Assembly: GCA_020086605.1 (NCBI GenBank)
Contig: JACBWW010000051.1
Span: forward strand, 2,237,810-2,301,809
Direction of reading: 5' to 3'
Length of the DNA: 64,000 nucleotides
DNA from: Lanius collurio
Taxonomy: Eukaryota; Chordata; Aves; Passeriformes; Laniidae
Position 1 is the first letter of the stretch. Each line of letters starts with the position of its first letter. The notes below the pieces were generated by a model. That model saw only the letters and a list, made by a program, of their open reading frames with translations, searched no databases and was not told the origin of the DNA. Position numbers and translations under genes: made by a program. Shown in pieces: positions 49,001 to 63,100 of the stretch.

Positions 49001-52000
49001 AATTGCAAGGGTGCCACAGCCCAGTCAGAGGGAGAGGACAGAACACCACTAAAACCCCAAATGGCTCCCCCACCCCTTCCCAAGACAGCCCTGTCCTTCA
49101 GAAGCCAAGGAACGTTTTTCCTGTCGGAGCAGCTTTGAGTGGGTGTTGCTGTGCAGTTCTGAGGCTCCAACTGTCAGTGCAAGGGGGGCAGCACACGAAC
49201 AGTGGCTTTGGGTACTCTGAGATCCACTGGAACCCGTGGGGGAACTGCTTCTGAAAATGCTTAAGGCAGCAAAACCCAGAGAACTTCTACACGAGTTAGA
49301 ATAAATTTTAAATTATGGTATAACTGTTGGTTCACAAGCTTCTATGACTCAGCTTCCTGTCAGATAAAATTTTAGTTTTATCTTTAACCAGTAGTACATA
49401 CTGGGACAACCAGTGCTCTCCCTTTGGTGAGTGGCACTGAGGGATGCAGATATCATCAGGGGCAGCTTCACCCAAGCAGTCATTTCTTAAAGTCAGTGTC
49501 ATACAGGTGGCTTGAGGTTTCTTGGAATCCTCATTTTACTGTTTGTAAGCAGCAATGAAAAGGCACAGTTCAGATACTTTATTAGCACTTCAAATTTGAC
49601 TTGCACTTTGGGCATTTGTATGTCTGACACTTATGTTTAAATACATTTGCATAAAAGGAAATTTAGTATTATCTTTGTGATGTTGCTACAAATGCTTTTC
49701 TGAAGAAATACAAAAGCAGCACAAAGCTTCAAGAACTGTTTAAAAATCAATACACAAGGCAGTGATTACAAACTACAGATTGGTGCCTAAGCAGGGAAAA
49801 GTTTGCAATCCAGAAAATGTGCAGAAACTTTGTTATTCAAGGTCATCACTGGAAAGATAGCAAGTAAATTTCAGAGTTATCTTTAAGATTATTGGGACTG
49901 CTGGAAAATCAAGCCCTGACATTATCTACATAAGGAATACATATGGTTAAATATGAGTCTAGACAGGTTTGTGACAGCTCTTATTTAAAATATTTTTTTC
50001 ATTAAATAACTCTTCTGTTGATCCATGAATCAAAGATAAACATGGGAAAAAGAAATGTGTATACATGTATATTACAAAATATTTGCCATCACTTCATTTC
50101 ATGAAAAGCAGAAATCTTAAATATTCTGGGAATTATTAAAGATAAACTTTCTAGAAATTATCTGCCTTATAAGTGACTGTAGTCTAAAGTAGTATAAAAG
50201 ACTTCATTTAAAATTAAAGGAAGAAAAAATAAATACAATAACTTATAAGTATAAATCTAATTTTGTAAACACCTCTTATTGTGTTGTGGGTTTTTTTCAG
50301 TACAGTCAGTGGCAAAATGTGCATATTAATCTAGAATTTATTTATTTTAATAATTAGTTGGTAAGATCCACCAAACTCCTGAGGTTTTCTGTCGCCAAGA
50401 GTTTTTAATTACAAGATCCACAGTTGTTTACAGCTGAATCACTCACAATGTTGATGGATCAAGTTTCCATAAAACAGTGTTGATAAAATTGTAAATTCAA
50501 AGAAAAGAATATTTCAGCTTAAAATATGTATTAGAATAACTTAATAAGGTATAAAATTAATGCAACCAACACCCCAGGTAACTCTTGTGCTGAATGTGAG
50601 TAAATGGTTAAATTGTATGATGTCATGCATCCCACTAATAAATGCACAGAAAAGCTTTTGGATTTCCAGTTTTCAACTAATGGTCAAATGTATAAACTTC
50701 AGATTTTGAAGCTTTAGATGTATATGAATATTTGACATACCTATGGTAATTCAAGCAACTTACTATTCACTCTTGACTTAAAAAAACAATTCTGTCATAT
50801 CAGGAATTTTTTTCCAATCACTGTATTCACACAAACTGCTAGAATTTAATTTTTCTGTGCAAAAGCCAGAGTGGGGAATGGAGGACAAAAAGGAAAATTG
50901 ACTTTAAGGAAAAGGGATGGTATCCTAGCCAACCACATCATGGATGACAAGGGCATGAGAGCTCATCATGACAAGGAGTTAGAGAAAAGTAGAGTAATTT
51001 CGTGTAATCATATGTTTAGAGAAACATAATAAGTAAAAAGACTAATGAATTCAGGTAACATGGGTTTGTCTCCTGTGCTTGTCAGGGTCCTGTAACTGAG
51101 TAAGTGTCATTTTGCTATGTGATAATAATACATCTTCTCCTTAATGCTTTCTGTCTTAACTATTTTAAACTCCACACTCATCAGGTCAAAAGCTAATGCA
51201 CATTGTGTGTGTGAACAGTAACCTATTACAATGAGGGTATTTATCTTAGTTGCTTAAATAGCTCCAGTGCCATATCCTCCTAATCATGGCTGGTGACTTC
51301 TGGCACTTGTAGTGTAACCACTGCATAATAACAGCCAGAGAATTTGGTGTATTTGTAACCTAACCCTTTCTTCTGTACATCCCAGAGCTCTCTGGGATCA
51401 ATAGTGTGCTTTCCTTGCAAGTAGTTTTGCTGAAACTGTGCTATCATTTGGACACTGTATTTGCATCCATATTATTTTCTAGAATCTAAATAATTTTTAC
51501 AGGAAAGGGATGTGGACGTGCATGTTTTCAGCAATGCTGAGCAACATTGTTGAGAAATTCTCTTCCTATTCCAGGCTCTCAGTAGAAAATCACTTTTTAC
51601 TTTAGTTCTAACAAGCAAAATGGAATTTTTCAAATTGGTTTTTTTTAAAAATAAGGAACAAATACTGGCAAACTCAGCCTGTCAGCTGATAAACCTATAT
51701 AGCATATTACTTAAAAATGTAAATGTTACTTTAAGGTTTAGAGTATGAGCTCAAGATTCAGATTTGCCAGTTAAGGACAGAGTGTCTCCCAAAAAAATTC
51801 TTTCACAAGCTTCTTCAAAACAGTTCTAATATACTGTGTCTGGCAAAAAATGTAATGAACAGTGAACTACGCTGTATTTGAAATTTTCTTCTCCAAACCC
51901 GAACAAAACAAAGGAACTATCATCAAACAGAACTGAATTTTTTAAACTTTTTTCTTGTTCTGTTAGTGCAATCTCAGAATGTCTGAGAGAATACAAACAT

Positions 52001-52672
52001 GTTTCATCTGCAGTTTCATTCAATCTGTTTTCACTTTTTTGACAATTCAATATGGGTATTTGAGAATTTAACGTCAGTTCTTTCTTTTTTAAACTCTCCC
52101 TTTCTTTCCAACTGTGCTCACTTATTTTATATATGTATAATTTCACACTTGTATTTTTCACCTTCTCTACTGGGAAAAGTAGGCTAGCAAGATTGATGTT
52201 CATTTTCTGGAACTCGTTTTTCTTTCAGTTCTCTTTCCCTGAGGAGGTTAAAAGAAGGGAAATGTAAAATGCTAAATTGGAAAATTTAGGATTTTTACTA
52301 CTACTGCATAAAAAATGCTTGGAAAGGATGGGGGAAATCCATTTTTCTGAAAAAAGCAAGTTGTCACCAAATCTCTATTTTGGGAAAAAAAAAATCAATA
52401 CTCTTTTTCTTAGAAGAGAATGTTTAATAATAAGAACTGCTTGTCTCCATGATGTCAATGTGTAAAAAGTGGATGGACTCATGTTGGGATTCCTTTAATG
52501 TGAAAAATCAGCTCTTAAAACTCAGCTTATACCTCTGCATTTAAACTACATCCATTATGATTCTGTCCTGCAACCTTTGAGGTAACATAGGCTGCAGCTA
52601 CTAGTTTATATTGAATGGAATTAATCTTCACACTGTTAATCTAATTGTTTGCTCTGAAAAGTAAAATCCAAA
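37048..52672. other. AT-rich non-coding stretch
   Basis: About 15.6 kb without a supportable gene. It holds homopolymers (17 T at 47382-47398, 20 A at 47939-47958) and a GC-richer patch at about 48895-49260 that I cannot assign. A faint MIR-like match lies at 45795-45850. The longest frames (128 aa at 42074-42460, 125 aa at 51826-52203 on the minus strand) look random in composition. Confidence 0.5.
47939..47958. repeat. A20 homopolymer
   Basis: Twenty consecutive A residues, followed by g and aaaa. No retrocopied gene is visible on its left, so I read it as a simple repeat. Confidence 0.9.
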
Positions 52673-53059
52673 CTAATTCTTAGAGCTTGGTGACTGAACA
52701 GATGTTACATGAGCTGTGTACTCAGTGCTGCTGGTAGAGGGTAGACTTCCAACAAACATTTGTACAGCAAATTTCAGCCTTTTTGGTTTGTCATTGCTGT
52801 TGGTGATTTCAAGATGCACAGCAGACACGAGTAACTCACTGAGCTCTTCCCTCAGTGACAAAGACAAACATTCCTGAGCAGCAGCACCTGATCCAGGGCC
52901 CGTGCTGGCATCACAGGCCAAGGCACAAAAATGTCTTTTCAGCCATGCAGGGTCACAGATTGGATCGTGGAGGAGTGGCAAACCACTGTGCTCTGCCTTC
53001 CTAAACAGCTCATCACTGTTGGGCAGGCCTCTCTCCTTGGCCACTTCACAGTCCCCCAA
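52673..53059 (-). other. Unrecognised 128-codon open frame, possible decayed exon or repeat
   Basis: A minus-strand open stretch of 128 codons ends at TAG 52675-52673. It has mixed, protein-like composition, with an acidic/leucine-rich middle (SLREELSELLVSAV) and a segment KPKRLKFAVQMFVGSLP. The stretch is more GC-rich than its surroundings. It has no ATG at its 5' end (the first usable codon is TTG). There is no good pyrimidine tract before a plausible acceptor AG, and I recognise no domain. It could be a fragment of an old transposon, a decayed retrocopy, a real exon or chance. Confidence 0.2.
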
Positions 53060-56000
53060 GTTCTGTTTGATATTTATTTAATGCCAGCATAGGACTATTT
53101 GCATGCAATTTCCCTCCCTTTTGGTTTATTCCCTCTAATCAGCTTGCTCCAGCAATACACAGAATTTCTCCAGATAAGGTATTGCCTCCTTCAGGCTGCC
53201 TTACACTGTGTGACTGCACATCTCTGTCCTGCACACAGTGTGTTCCTGGTCCTCACCAGCCATAAGAGATCGTAACCATAGATACTGTGCACAATTCAAA
53301 CAGGAATCTTCAAGGCTCCACATTTGCTCTTGTAAATATTTTGATGAAAAGAGTGATTATATTTCAGATCAAGGCTTCAACAAAAATATTAGTTAAAAAC
53401 AGTGATTAAGAGAAGTAAAAGTATGTGCTCAGCAGTGTGTATCACTAAGAGTACAGGATGAAGTTAAATCTGAGGTTCACAACTATTGCATGTTAGCATG
53501 AAGTGCTACTGAAAGGTACTTTATATTAGTGGTCTCTCAAGGCTTGATCCAAAGTCTCTTGCAATGAGTGACTTTCCATTGATTTTCATTTGCTTTGGAA
53601 CATAGATCTTTTATAATTTTAATTAATAGCTTCAAAATTTTGTCTTATGCAATTTGTAAAATGATCAGGATGAATTAAAATGTAAAATATTATTATTATA
53701 TTCCATTCCATGTCTTAGGCAGCATCCACATCAACTACTCTGAGGGTATTAAACTACAGAAGTAGTTGAACCGTGTTTTTTTGGAAGGGGGTGAAAGAAA
53801 GTCCCATACTTATTATGACAATATTTTTGATTTAGTGTTGTCCTTAACCTCATTAGAGAAATTTTTTATAAAGATTGTTTTTTAAAGCAGAAGTTCTATC
53901 TTTGTATATGGCTATTAAAATCATTATACATTTTTAGGAGTAAATATATTTAGGAGAACAGAAATGCATAATGCAGCACCCTTTTATCAAGGGCATATAC
54001 CACGCACCAGATGGAAAACAAACTGTGTTTACAACATTACCACTATCGCCACTGACACTAAGAGATCTACAATATGTTATAGCAGCAGCTCCATTAACCT
54101 TGCTAGTTCTGTTAGAGTTGTCTGGTACTTTGCCCAATCTGTGTTTGTTGTCAGCAAATGGATCAAATTAGGAGATTTTCTTTCTGTTTATTGACCTTTT
54201 TCCTCCTTTCTCAATTTAGGCCATAGTTCATTCAAAATTGTTCTACTATTGCTCTGTAAAATACCACAAATAGATGGCTCTGGATTTGTCTGCTACTCCA
54301 CATGCAAATTATACCATCTTACCTCAGAGGTGAAACTTCAGAACACCCATTGATAGCAAATGTGCTGTAAAAACACCGATTCCTACCTAGGTGATGGTTG
54401 ATGTGCCTCACTGAGGCCGTTGACCTTCAGGTGCAGCATTGGGACCTGTTGCTGTCCTTCAGTGAAGGTCTGCCCATGGGATCTTTCACTTTTCAAATTA
54501 GAGCAATCCTCACCACTCCTATTTATGTGTTTAATGTAGTCATACTTATTTGTTTGACTACTTGGGAAGCGAGTGGGAATGTTTTATTTTGTTAAAGTGA
54601 GTTGGCTATAAGAGTGATTCTGTTGCCCTTGCCCCGATGCCTTCACTCCAGACATGAAATGCTGTTTAGTTTGTGAGCTGTGTCTGTCTCAGCAGAGGTA
54701 CTTCACACCCCCATTCCATTATCAGATCAGTTCAGCAGGAACCACTGCAGGCCCATATGTTCCCACCCTGTGTTTGTGCTACACAAATTCACACGCAGCC
54801 ACATGACAACCCAAGGCTGTGAGCTGATCCAGCCCCAACAGAACTGCTTGCTGCTGCTGTGACTTTTGGCTGGATGCATTTCCTACCTCACTGGGTGGCT
54901 GCAAGAGCACTTCCACCACAAGGGCGAACAGAACCAAGTGGCTTTGTGTGAGAAGAGCACAGTCACTCCCCTCCCTAATGATGCTCACCAGATCCAACTG
55001 ATTGTGGACTAAGATGTTATGTTAGCTAGAAAATGAGAATGCCTCAGGAAGCCATTTTCAATTGGATTATTGTTTGGAACAAGGTGATATCCTCCATATA
55101 CCTACTGGCAGACACCTAAGACCTTTCTTAGCATTCTTTATTTTTTTTCTCCCCTTCGCAGTTCAGTTCATTAAAATCATAAAGGAAACAAAGCTGTAGG
55201 GGTAAGAAAATTATTTCAAAGACTGAGGCAGAAGTAACCTGATACTGGCTTTGTGCAACCTCCTTTCCAATTCTTCCTGTTGTGTGAGCAGTGCTGAGCA
55301 GGCAGTTGTGATTTAGATCAACACTACTTGCCACAGCAAGCTGAATAACCTCCTGACCTTCAGTTCTATTGTGATACACAGGTTTCATTTTCTCTCAGCT
55401 AAAAGCAACTTATACTGAAGGGAAAATAAGGCCTGCTTCTCAGTTTGGACAAGATTTAAGACATTGCATCAGCAATCAGGCAGACTGAAATGGTAGGGTT
55501 TTTTCTGCTGTATAAAATATGGGAAATTTAAAAGTCGGTTGTTTTTTTGGTGCCCTTATATTGACCTACATCTTGCATGGAAAAAAAAGGTTATTATATG
55601 AGAAATAATGAAGGAAAAAAAAATTAGGAATTTTAAGTTTTCTACATTCATCGTTGCTGCATCCCCGTTCTGCTTAAAGCCTCTGCCAGCAAATCGTGGT
55701 CTGCATAAGGACAGCCAGAGCAACACTTACAATTCTGAACACTTATCCCCAATACTTTCAAATTTAAATAATCTACAAAATAGTGTTAGGATCCATCAGT
55801 CATTGCAGAATGATAAGCAGGGTTATTTTCTCTGTCCATGAGTACTGTATTTGCATCTTAACCCAAATCTTACCTTGCCTTGGATCTGGTGTTTGGTTGC
55901 ATAGGCTGAAGCCATTTGGTGAAAGTCTTTTGAGTTTGAGTGTGCCTCAGCAAAGCAGCTTGATGTTTTCAGATGAGGGATGATCTAATCACTTTGGAAA

Positions 56001-59000
56001 AAAAATTCCATTCTAATCATCACTGTTGGTAGGGGTGGGAAGGTCATAGATATAAATGAAAATACATTGATTTACAAAATCCGGAGCTTATCATTGTAAT
56101 TGCAGATATTTACGTTATCAGGATTGGTACTACCAAGATATAAGTTGTGACTATATGTTCCTCTGGTTTTAGCAAGGGAGAGCATTTGGGATATAGCTTA
56201 TTCCAGTAGGAACTGATGCAGAGCTTATGGGCAGATATAAATGTGATTTGAGTGATATAATGTCTTTGACTGTGGAACCCAGACATCTAAACTGACTTGT
56301 ATGCATCCTTTGTAAAGCCTGCAGGCCACACATGGTTTCTGTACAATATCTGCCTACACAAGAAAGCAACAGCATCCTTTATTTTCAGTCAGGTTTAGTT
56401 CATGATTGTCCTACTACTACTGTAATGTAGGTGCACCTATGAGGTAAGAACAGCCTGTGCAAATTCTGTCTGAGGTTAAACTTGGGGTCAGAAATAAAAT
56501 GATTGCAGTTTTGTCTTTCTGGCATTTGCTGGAAAGACTTCTAAAGAATGCACCATGTTGGGAGAAAATTCATCCTTCCATATCTGCATTAATTAATCAT
56601 TAAACTGTGTATTCCATGAAGGAGGGTGTATGCTTTGCCAGGTAAAGGTGACTGCTTAAGTTTGATCTGCTTTTGAGAATTAGCAAAGAAGACAAAGAGC
56701 TGGGTTTTTTACAAGATTGTCTTAAATAGAATATTTAATAACAACAACATAGTATATACCTTTTTTCTTCATGGTTATTCTCAAAATAGTTACAATAATT
56801 TATTTACTATAGCAAGTAGCATTTATTTTAATGTATTGCTATTATGCACATTGTCATCCATATTTGCTTTCAAGATCAGAAGTAATATTTCTGTCCATAT
56901 AAGCTATTTTCCTTCTTAATTCATCACAATTATTTTCAAAAATATAGTTCTACCTGAAAATACTATGCACAGGCACAGTGTATCTGCTGTCTGGGATTTC
57001 TTTTTGTTTACTACTGGAGTTGGCTTCTCTGCAGAACTGTCAAAGCAGATGAAGCCAAACAGTCATGGAACAGTTTTGGAAGCCTCCATGAGATCTGTCA
57101 TATTTACCTTTAAGAAACTGCAGTATGAGGCTGAAACGTGGGATCTCCTGTCACAGCAGTGTGGAAATAGTGCTTTTCTGGGTACCTGATAATAGAAGAG
57201 GTCACTTTTTAGAGCATCTTGCCTTATAGTAAATGGTTTAAGAGAAGCACTGGTGAGCCATCATTCATTCCAGCCTGCTATAGACAGCTCCTTGTCAGTA
57301 ACAAGACAACAGGGAAGCCCAAATTGATAACTGAGCTCTACCAGTATCACTTATGTATTCATTCCTTCATGTACTTTGCCTTTATCTTTCAGTGTTTGTG
57401 AAAGATAAAATAGTGTTTAAGTTGATGAGAAGCAGCGGATAGGAAGAACTGCTTGGGCATAATGAGAAATAAGATATCTTAAAGTAGAATCTATTTGTTT
57501 CTCTTTTTCACTAACACTCCTGACATGATATTCTTTTAGAGGCTTTATTATGAGCACGCTTTTATCTATAATGTATTTGGGCAGATATGTAAAGGAGCAA
57601 GAGGAGGAAAGGAATAAAAAAAGAGAAGGAAACTAGCAGCCACAAAGTAGATAGATACCAAGCTTCTGTGAAAGCATCAGTCAGGATAGGAAATGGTAAT
57701 CTTTCCTAACAAAGAGAAAAATAGGAGCAAGAATGCCCATAGACAAGAGAAGAGTGACCCTGGTCACCCCAGCACGGTTTGGTGTTGTATCTTTGTGAGT
57801 CTCCTGGGCTTCTGGCCACTCATTAGAGCAGTAAGTTTCTCTGCAGAATATTTGGTTTTACACAGATGTTATTGCAGTTATGTTTGTGGGCACAGATCCA
57901 GAATCATGCAAAAACAGCACCAGTGCAGTGTGTGGACTTCATTGTTGTCCTCTCTTAGACTGCAGCATGAGTAGAAGTTGTAATATGAAATAATCAGGGA
58001 AGTGCATTCTGAATGGTCACCTAATACCTGCAGCCAATTTTCTTTACCACACACTGAGACCTTGTCCATGTTCTTTATGCTTTTATAACATCTTCATTCC
58101 ATTATTGGAATCCTGTCTTTATAGACTTGCAACTTCAGCCTATTCACTGCTCTGTAGCCTAAAGAATAAAGTTCAACCTGTTCTTCAAAAGATTTCTTGG
58201 CTCCCAGAGTGTTATGTATACACTATTGCTTCACAGTTCAGGGTGGTTTGGGCCTCAGAGGACACTAATTTCTGCCAGATTTATTACAACTTCTTGCTCA
58301 ATGTATTTAACAATCTTCTGAGTGTTTAAATGCTAATCAAGGTTGTGGCTGGCAGGGATGAGTAGCAACAGGGATGAATAAAGACATGGACACAAGACTG
58401 CAGTGGGACTTAACTCATCCAAACATAGTCATTTATCTCTCTTACTACAGTCTGTAATAATCAAGAATCCTCATAAACCATAGATCAAATGTGTTTTAAA
58501 AAGTAAATTCTATAGGGCTGTCTCATTTCTATTGAATACTGTTTTGCAGCTGAAGTTCTGTAGAAATTCCTGCAAGGCATTAACTGACTGAAATACAGAG
58601 CCTTGCACAGAGGAATGTAACCCAGCACTAGTGGTTCTAGGCACTTCCTCAAAAGAAATAATACTATTGGGAAAGAATAAATATCTGTATTCTTCTTCAG
58701 ATTTTTTTTTTTAAATTTTAAAAGTTCAATCTTAAAATTTATGCAGAAAAAAGTGTTTAATCTTACTAAAATACAACTAGAGAGGTGCAGCAGTACTTAC
58801 AGGACCTGGCTAATGACAGTAACGGCTTTTCATGGCATCTGTTTGGTAGGCTTCAGAATGACCTTGTCAAAGTTAAAAGCTCATAACATTCATATTTTGT
58901 TTTTATAGCATTATGATTCTGCATAACAGTGCTAAAAACAAAACCACAGTATAATTATCCTGTCAATCAAGCTGCCAGAAAAGGCATTTTCCACTAGCTT

Positions 59001-59624
59001 TGCACCTACTAAACTGTAAATAATTTATAAAATCAGAAGTCAAGACTAAGTGGAGGCATTTTGGGGCTAGTTAAGCACTTGTCAGAGCTCTGTGGTTTAA
59101 GCGACCCCACACACTGAGTTCTCAGTGCTTACTGCTATCCTGAGTGTGAAAATGGTCATTTGTCCTTGTATTGATGTGCATGCACCTAATAAAAATATCA
59201 AGCTGTTAATAGAGCTGTGAACAGGTGTACAGTGGATGTCGTAATGATGTTTTATTCATTTGAATTTCCAGCCCATTTAGTCTCATCCAATGAACAACAA
59301 AAATATTTTCTTCATTATCTCCAATTAATGTAAATGTCAAATATTTGAATATATTATCACACTGATAATTCAGTACGTTGGTTGATTTGTGGAGTATTTG
59401 CATTAAAGTGACAATTAAAACAAGGGGGAAAGTGATCCAGAATGCATTTTCTTATCTGCTGTCATGTTCTTACAGAGATGTTGTACTTGCTTCTCTGAGA
59501 TCTTTTGACTGTGGTAAACAAGTTGCTTAAAGCCTGTGAGCTTACCATTGTTTGGATCTGGTCTTTTAGAACTTATAGTAGTTGATTTGTATTCAATTGA
59601 AAACAAGGTTTATTGGCTGTTCAT
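53060..59624. other. AT-rich non-coding stretch
   Basis: About 6.6 kb with short unstructured frames only. A GC-richer patch at about 54650-55000 is not recognisable. Confidence 0.5.
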
Positions 59625-60156
59625 TGTTCTGTTCAGCTTGGATAGGGTTAATTTCCTTCCTAGTAGCTGGTGCAGAGCTGTGCTGTGGATTTGGTGTGAG
59701 AAGCACATTGATAACACAGGGATGTTGGAGGTGCTGCTGGGCAGTGCTTGGACACTCAGGGACTCTGCTGCTTCTCTGGCTGCCCTGCCAGGGAGCAGGC
59801 TCAGGGAGCTGGGGGGACACAGCTGGCACAGCTGACCTCAGCTCACCCAGGGATGTTCCAGACACCTTCCACAGTGTCCTGCTGAGCAGTAAAACTGGGG
59901 AGAGTTGGCCAGGGGTGGAGACCCACAGATCAGGGACTGGCTGTGCATCACTCAGCAGCTGATGAGCAATCCCATTGTGCATCATTTGGTTTGTCTATTC
60001 TTTTATCATTATTTTCCCTTCCTCTTCTGTCCTATTAAACTGTCTTTATCTTGACCACAAATTTTGCCTTTTTCTGATTCTCTCCTCCTTGCCACTGCAG
60101 GGAGGGAGTGAATGGCTCTGTGGTGCTCTATCTGCCTGCCAGCTTAAACCACAGCA
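59625..60156 (+). mobile_element. Solo LTR, avian ERV-L type, sense orientation
   Basis: The sequence starts TGTTCTGTTCAGCTTGGATA, continues 'gggttaatttccttcc', 'tagctggtgcagagctgtg' and 'gataacac', and includes 'ggacacagctggcacagctgac'. It ends 'cttaaaccacagca'. This is the order of the common bird ERV-L-type LTR. A polyadenylation signal ATTAAA is at 60034-60039, followed by the T-rich region and the 'gattctctcctcc' block. No internal gag or pol and no partner LTR is present. I could not see a matching 5-bp target duplication, so the ends may have mutated. The open frames of 99-130 aa inside it are not genes. Confidence 0.82.
60034..60039 (+). terminator. LTR polyadenylation signal (ATTAAA)
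   Basis: ATTAAA in the 3' half of the ERV-L-type LTR marks the probable R-region polyadenylation signal. It could still end transcripts that cross this LTR on the plus strand. Confidence 0.55.
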
Positions 60157-63100
60157 CACTTTAAAATTTAGTTGACAGATACTAATCTCTCACAGCAGAG
60201 CAGTTCTGAGGGCAGAAGTCTGCTTTATGGATATATAAAAACAAATGTGTTCTGACAGGATGGAGGCAATAAAATAATTATCATGTGTTTATCTTTCGAG
60301 AGCTCTCCTTTAACTTTTTTTGTGCTCATTTGTGACTTGGTCTGTGCCTGCACACTGGGTTAGGTGGGGGGTGTATGTGCCACTGCAGCACTGGGCAAGA
60401 GGGGGCAGGTGGGCAGCTGAATCTGTGCCTGCACGAGTGGGACTCTGCTGCTTTCAGGAGAGCACTGCTGGGATGTTCTGCAGTGACCCAGAGAGTGCAC
60501 TTGGGACATCAGAAACAAGACAAAAAATATTGTACTCTTATGCTTAATTACTTGGAACCTCTAAAACTCCTATTACTTGGTATGATTGGTTGATTGCTTG
60601 TTGAGATCCTTACCAATATTTGGGGTCTAATTTCTTAATTTTTTTTCCTTCACTTTTTTTTTCTGTTGTAAAGCTAAATTTTATATGAACTCCATAAATG
60701 CAAATAGTAATTGCAAATAGCCCTTTGTCATGTGGAGAAAATATGAAGCAAAAATAACCCAGGATTCCACACAAACTATAGCTCATCATCCCACACTCTA
60801 CATAGAAGGAGTCATGGTCATTACACATTTTCCTCCAAGTTTTGCATATGACCAAAATCTGCTGCGCTGAGAATATTGGACATGCTGAGTTTATTATTAC
60901 TAACACTTGTGCAAGTTTCCCTGGAAAGTTTTTAATTGCTGAAGAACCACAGAAACACTCAATAGCATTTCCTACCCATCCTTCCTTCCCTCCAGTTGTC
61001 AGAACTAAATATTTGGGTTATTTCACCAAAAAATAAGTTGCCCATGGTGCTGCTCAGCTGTGATTTTTAAGGACAGCACATCAAGATTGTGGCAATCCCA
61101 TCCAGTTCTGTTTCATATCTAAGAATTTAATTATGAGAGTAGGAGACAGGTGGCTGTGGAACAGGAGGGTGGTTGTGGGAAAGGCAGGACTTCACTGTTT
61201 TGTAGTCATGTTTTTATGTCCATACCACATGCTGAGATTTTATACCTTTTTAGACTGGTGAGGCCAAAAGAGCTGCAGGTAGAATATGCTGCTTTTATTT
61301 TTTTCTCTTAAAAACCAAAATTAGTTATTATTTTACAGTAACTAGAATTCCAGGTTTTTGCAAAAAACGTCAGCCTCTTAATTGTCTGCTCTTTTTTTCT
61401 GGGGATCCTCCTCTAATGCTAGGCTGTGTACTCTCCTCTGAGATCATCATGTTAGAGTTTCAGAAGCAACAAAATTTCACATTCCCTCAGCATCATGGGA
61501 ACTAAATAATTAGGGAAGCTGGGGAGTTCCAAGAGAACTGGATGGTCTGGAGTACAGCGGACGTTGCAAGGGCATTGGGACCATAGTTATTTTGGCTTGT
61601 AATAAATGAAATTAGATGGTAAGTTGAGGCATAAATTCTAGGTCTTGGATTCAGAAGATGGCAAAAGTGGCTTACTACCTCTGGTTTAAAAGATAAAACA
61701 AAACTGAAATACTAGATATGGAGAAATAGTGATAGAAATGTAGATGGGAAAATATTTTGACTTTTTGCATACTTATTAGAGTTGCTCATGAGAAATAATA
61801 AAAGGTTAATGTTTCTCTTTTTCTAAAGAAACTCCTCATCACTGTGATCTGACTTTAAAGCTGCTTTTGTTATGCCTACCGTGGTTTAAATCAAACTTCT
61901 GAATTTTTAGAGGTTGCTTTGATTTTCTTCTGTTACCTTTGCAACATCATCAACATTCAGAGAACCAAATAATGATCCAGTAAGGTGTAAAGTAGTTGGC
62001 ATTATTAATAAAAGTAAAAGAGAAGGGACCTGAAGGGGAGCAGAGAGAGAGAGGATTCCTAGGAAGAGCATGCCTAAAGTTATTCCATTTCTGTAGCTGA
62101 GGTCACCGGGGACTGTCTTGTGTGGTAAAGCTTTCATGCTTTACGATCACACAGAAAATTTAATCCCACTCTGGTTAAAAATGCCAACTTCATGCCACTG
62201 CAGAGGGAAACATACAGCTTATGAATGTGTAGAATAAGTACAAGAAGAAAATACTGCAAAATGTGTTCAAGCAGGCTAACAGATTTTTAATATAAGTTCA
62301 TTGTAAAAATGTTGCTAAGAGCTGAAACTTACTGTGTAAAACTATGCAGCTAAAGAAATGGGCACAAAACTGTGAGAAGATCAAGTAATCTATTACTTAT
62401 TGATCAGTTCTCATCAAAAGAGCTTTATACAATCCTACATAGCCTTATTATGGGTGTAAGGTATGGAAAACAATATACTCTTAGAATAAGAAAGAAATTT
62501 TGATGCAGTAGGCAAAATTAGAAGTAGAACAAACTGGAAATAATAAAGGAATCTGTACGTGTGAGCAAAGCTTTGTGTGACAATGTATTTTAAGTTACAG
62601 AGAAGCTTTCTCTAACAGCTTCTTCAAAATTTATATTGTAGTAAATTAAGAATATCACGAATATTAATTTGTATCTGCAGACTATCCTGAATTACAGAGG
62701 AGGGAAGAAGGGCAAAAAACCATCCCAGTGCTTTAATTCTACAGGAACCTGGAGGGGGAGGGAAAAGGGAGGTTCAGGTTTTTTTTTTTAACCTGGAAGT
62801 TTCACTTAATTGCGTTCACTTTGCTTTTGTGAAGTCTTGGCATTTGTAACTCCTAAAGTCACTTCCACATCGGGCACTGCCACCGCCTGTGCTTGTCCTC
62901 ACTGCTGGGGAGGTGGGGGCACAAATCCATGTAAGCTGCTGCCCTGCTCCCCTTTCCTGTCACTATCTCTTGAGGTGCTTTATGAAAAAAGAGTTATTTT
63001 ATGACAGTAAAAGCAAAAATGCTTCCATTTCATGGTTGTTTTGAGTCAGTCTTTTTATGTTCAAGCCCTTTTATCCACGCTGTTCTGTGTCACTATCTTG

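Noticed and set aside
51826..52203. 125-aa minus-strand frame
   Set aside because: Its Ser/Lys/Leu-rich composition is expected from AT-rich DNA and it has no motif.
59582..59985. 126-aa and 130-aa overlapping frames
   Set aside because: They fall inside or across the edge of the ERV-L-type LTR and are incidental.
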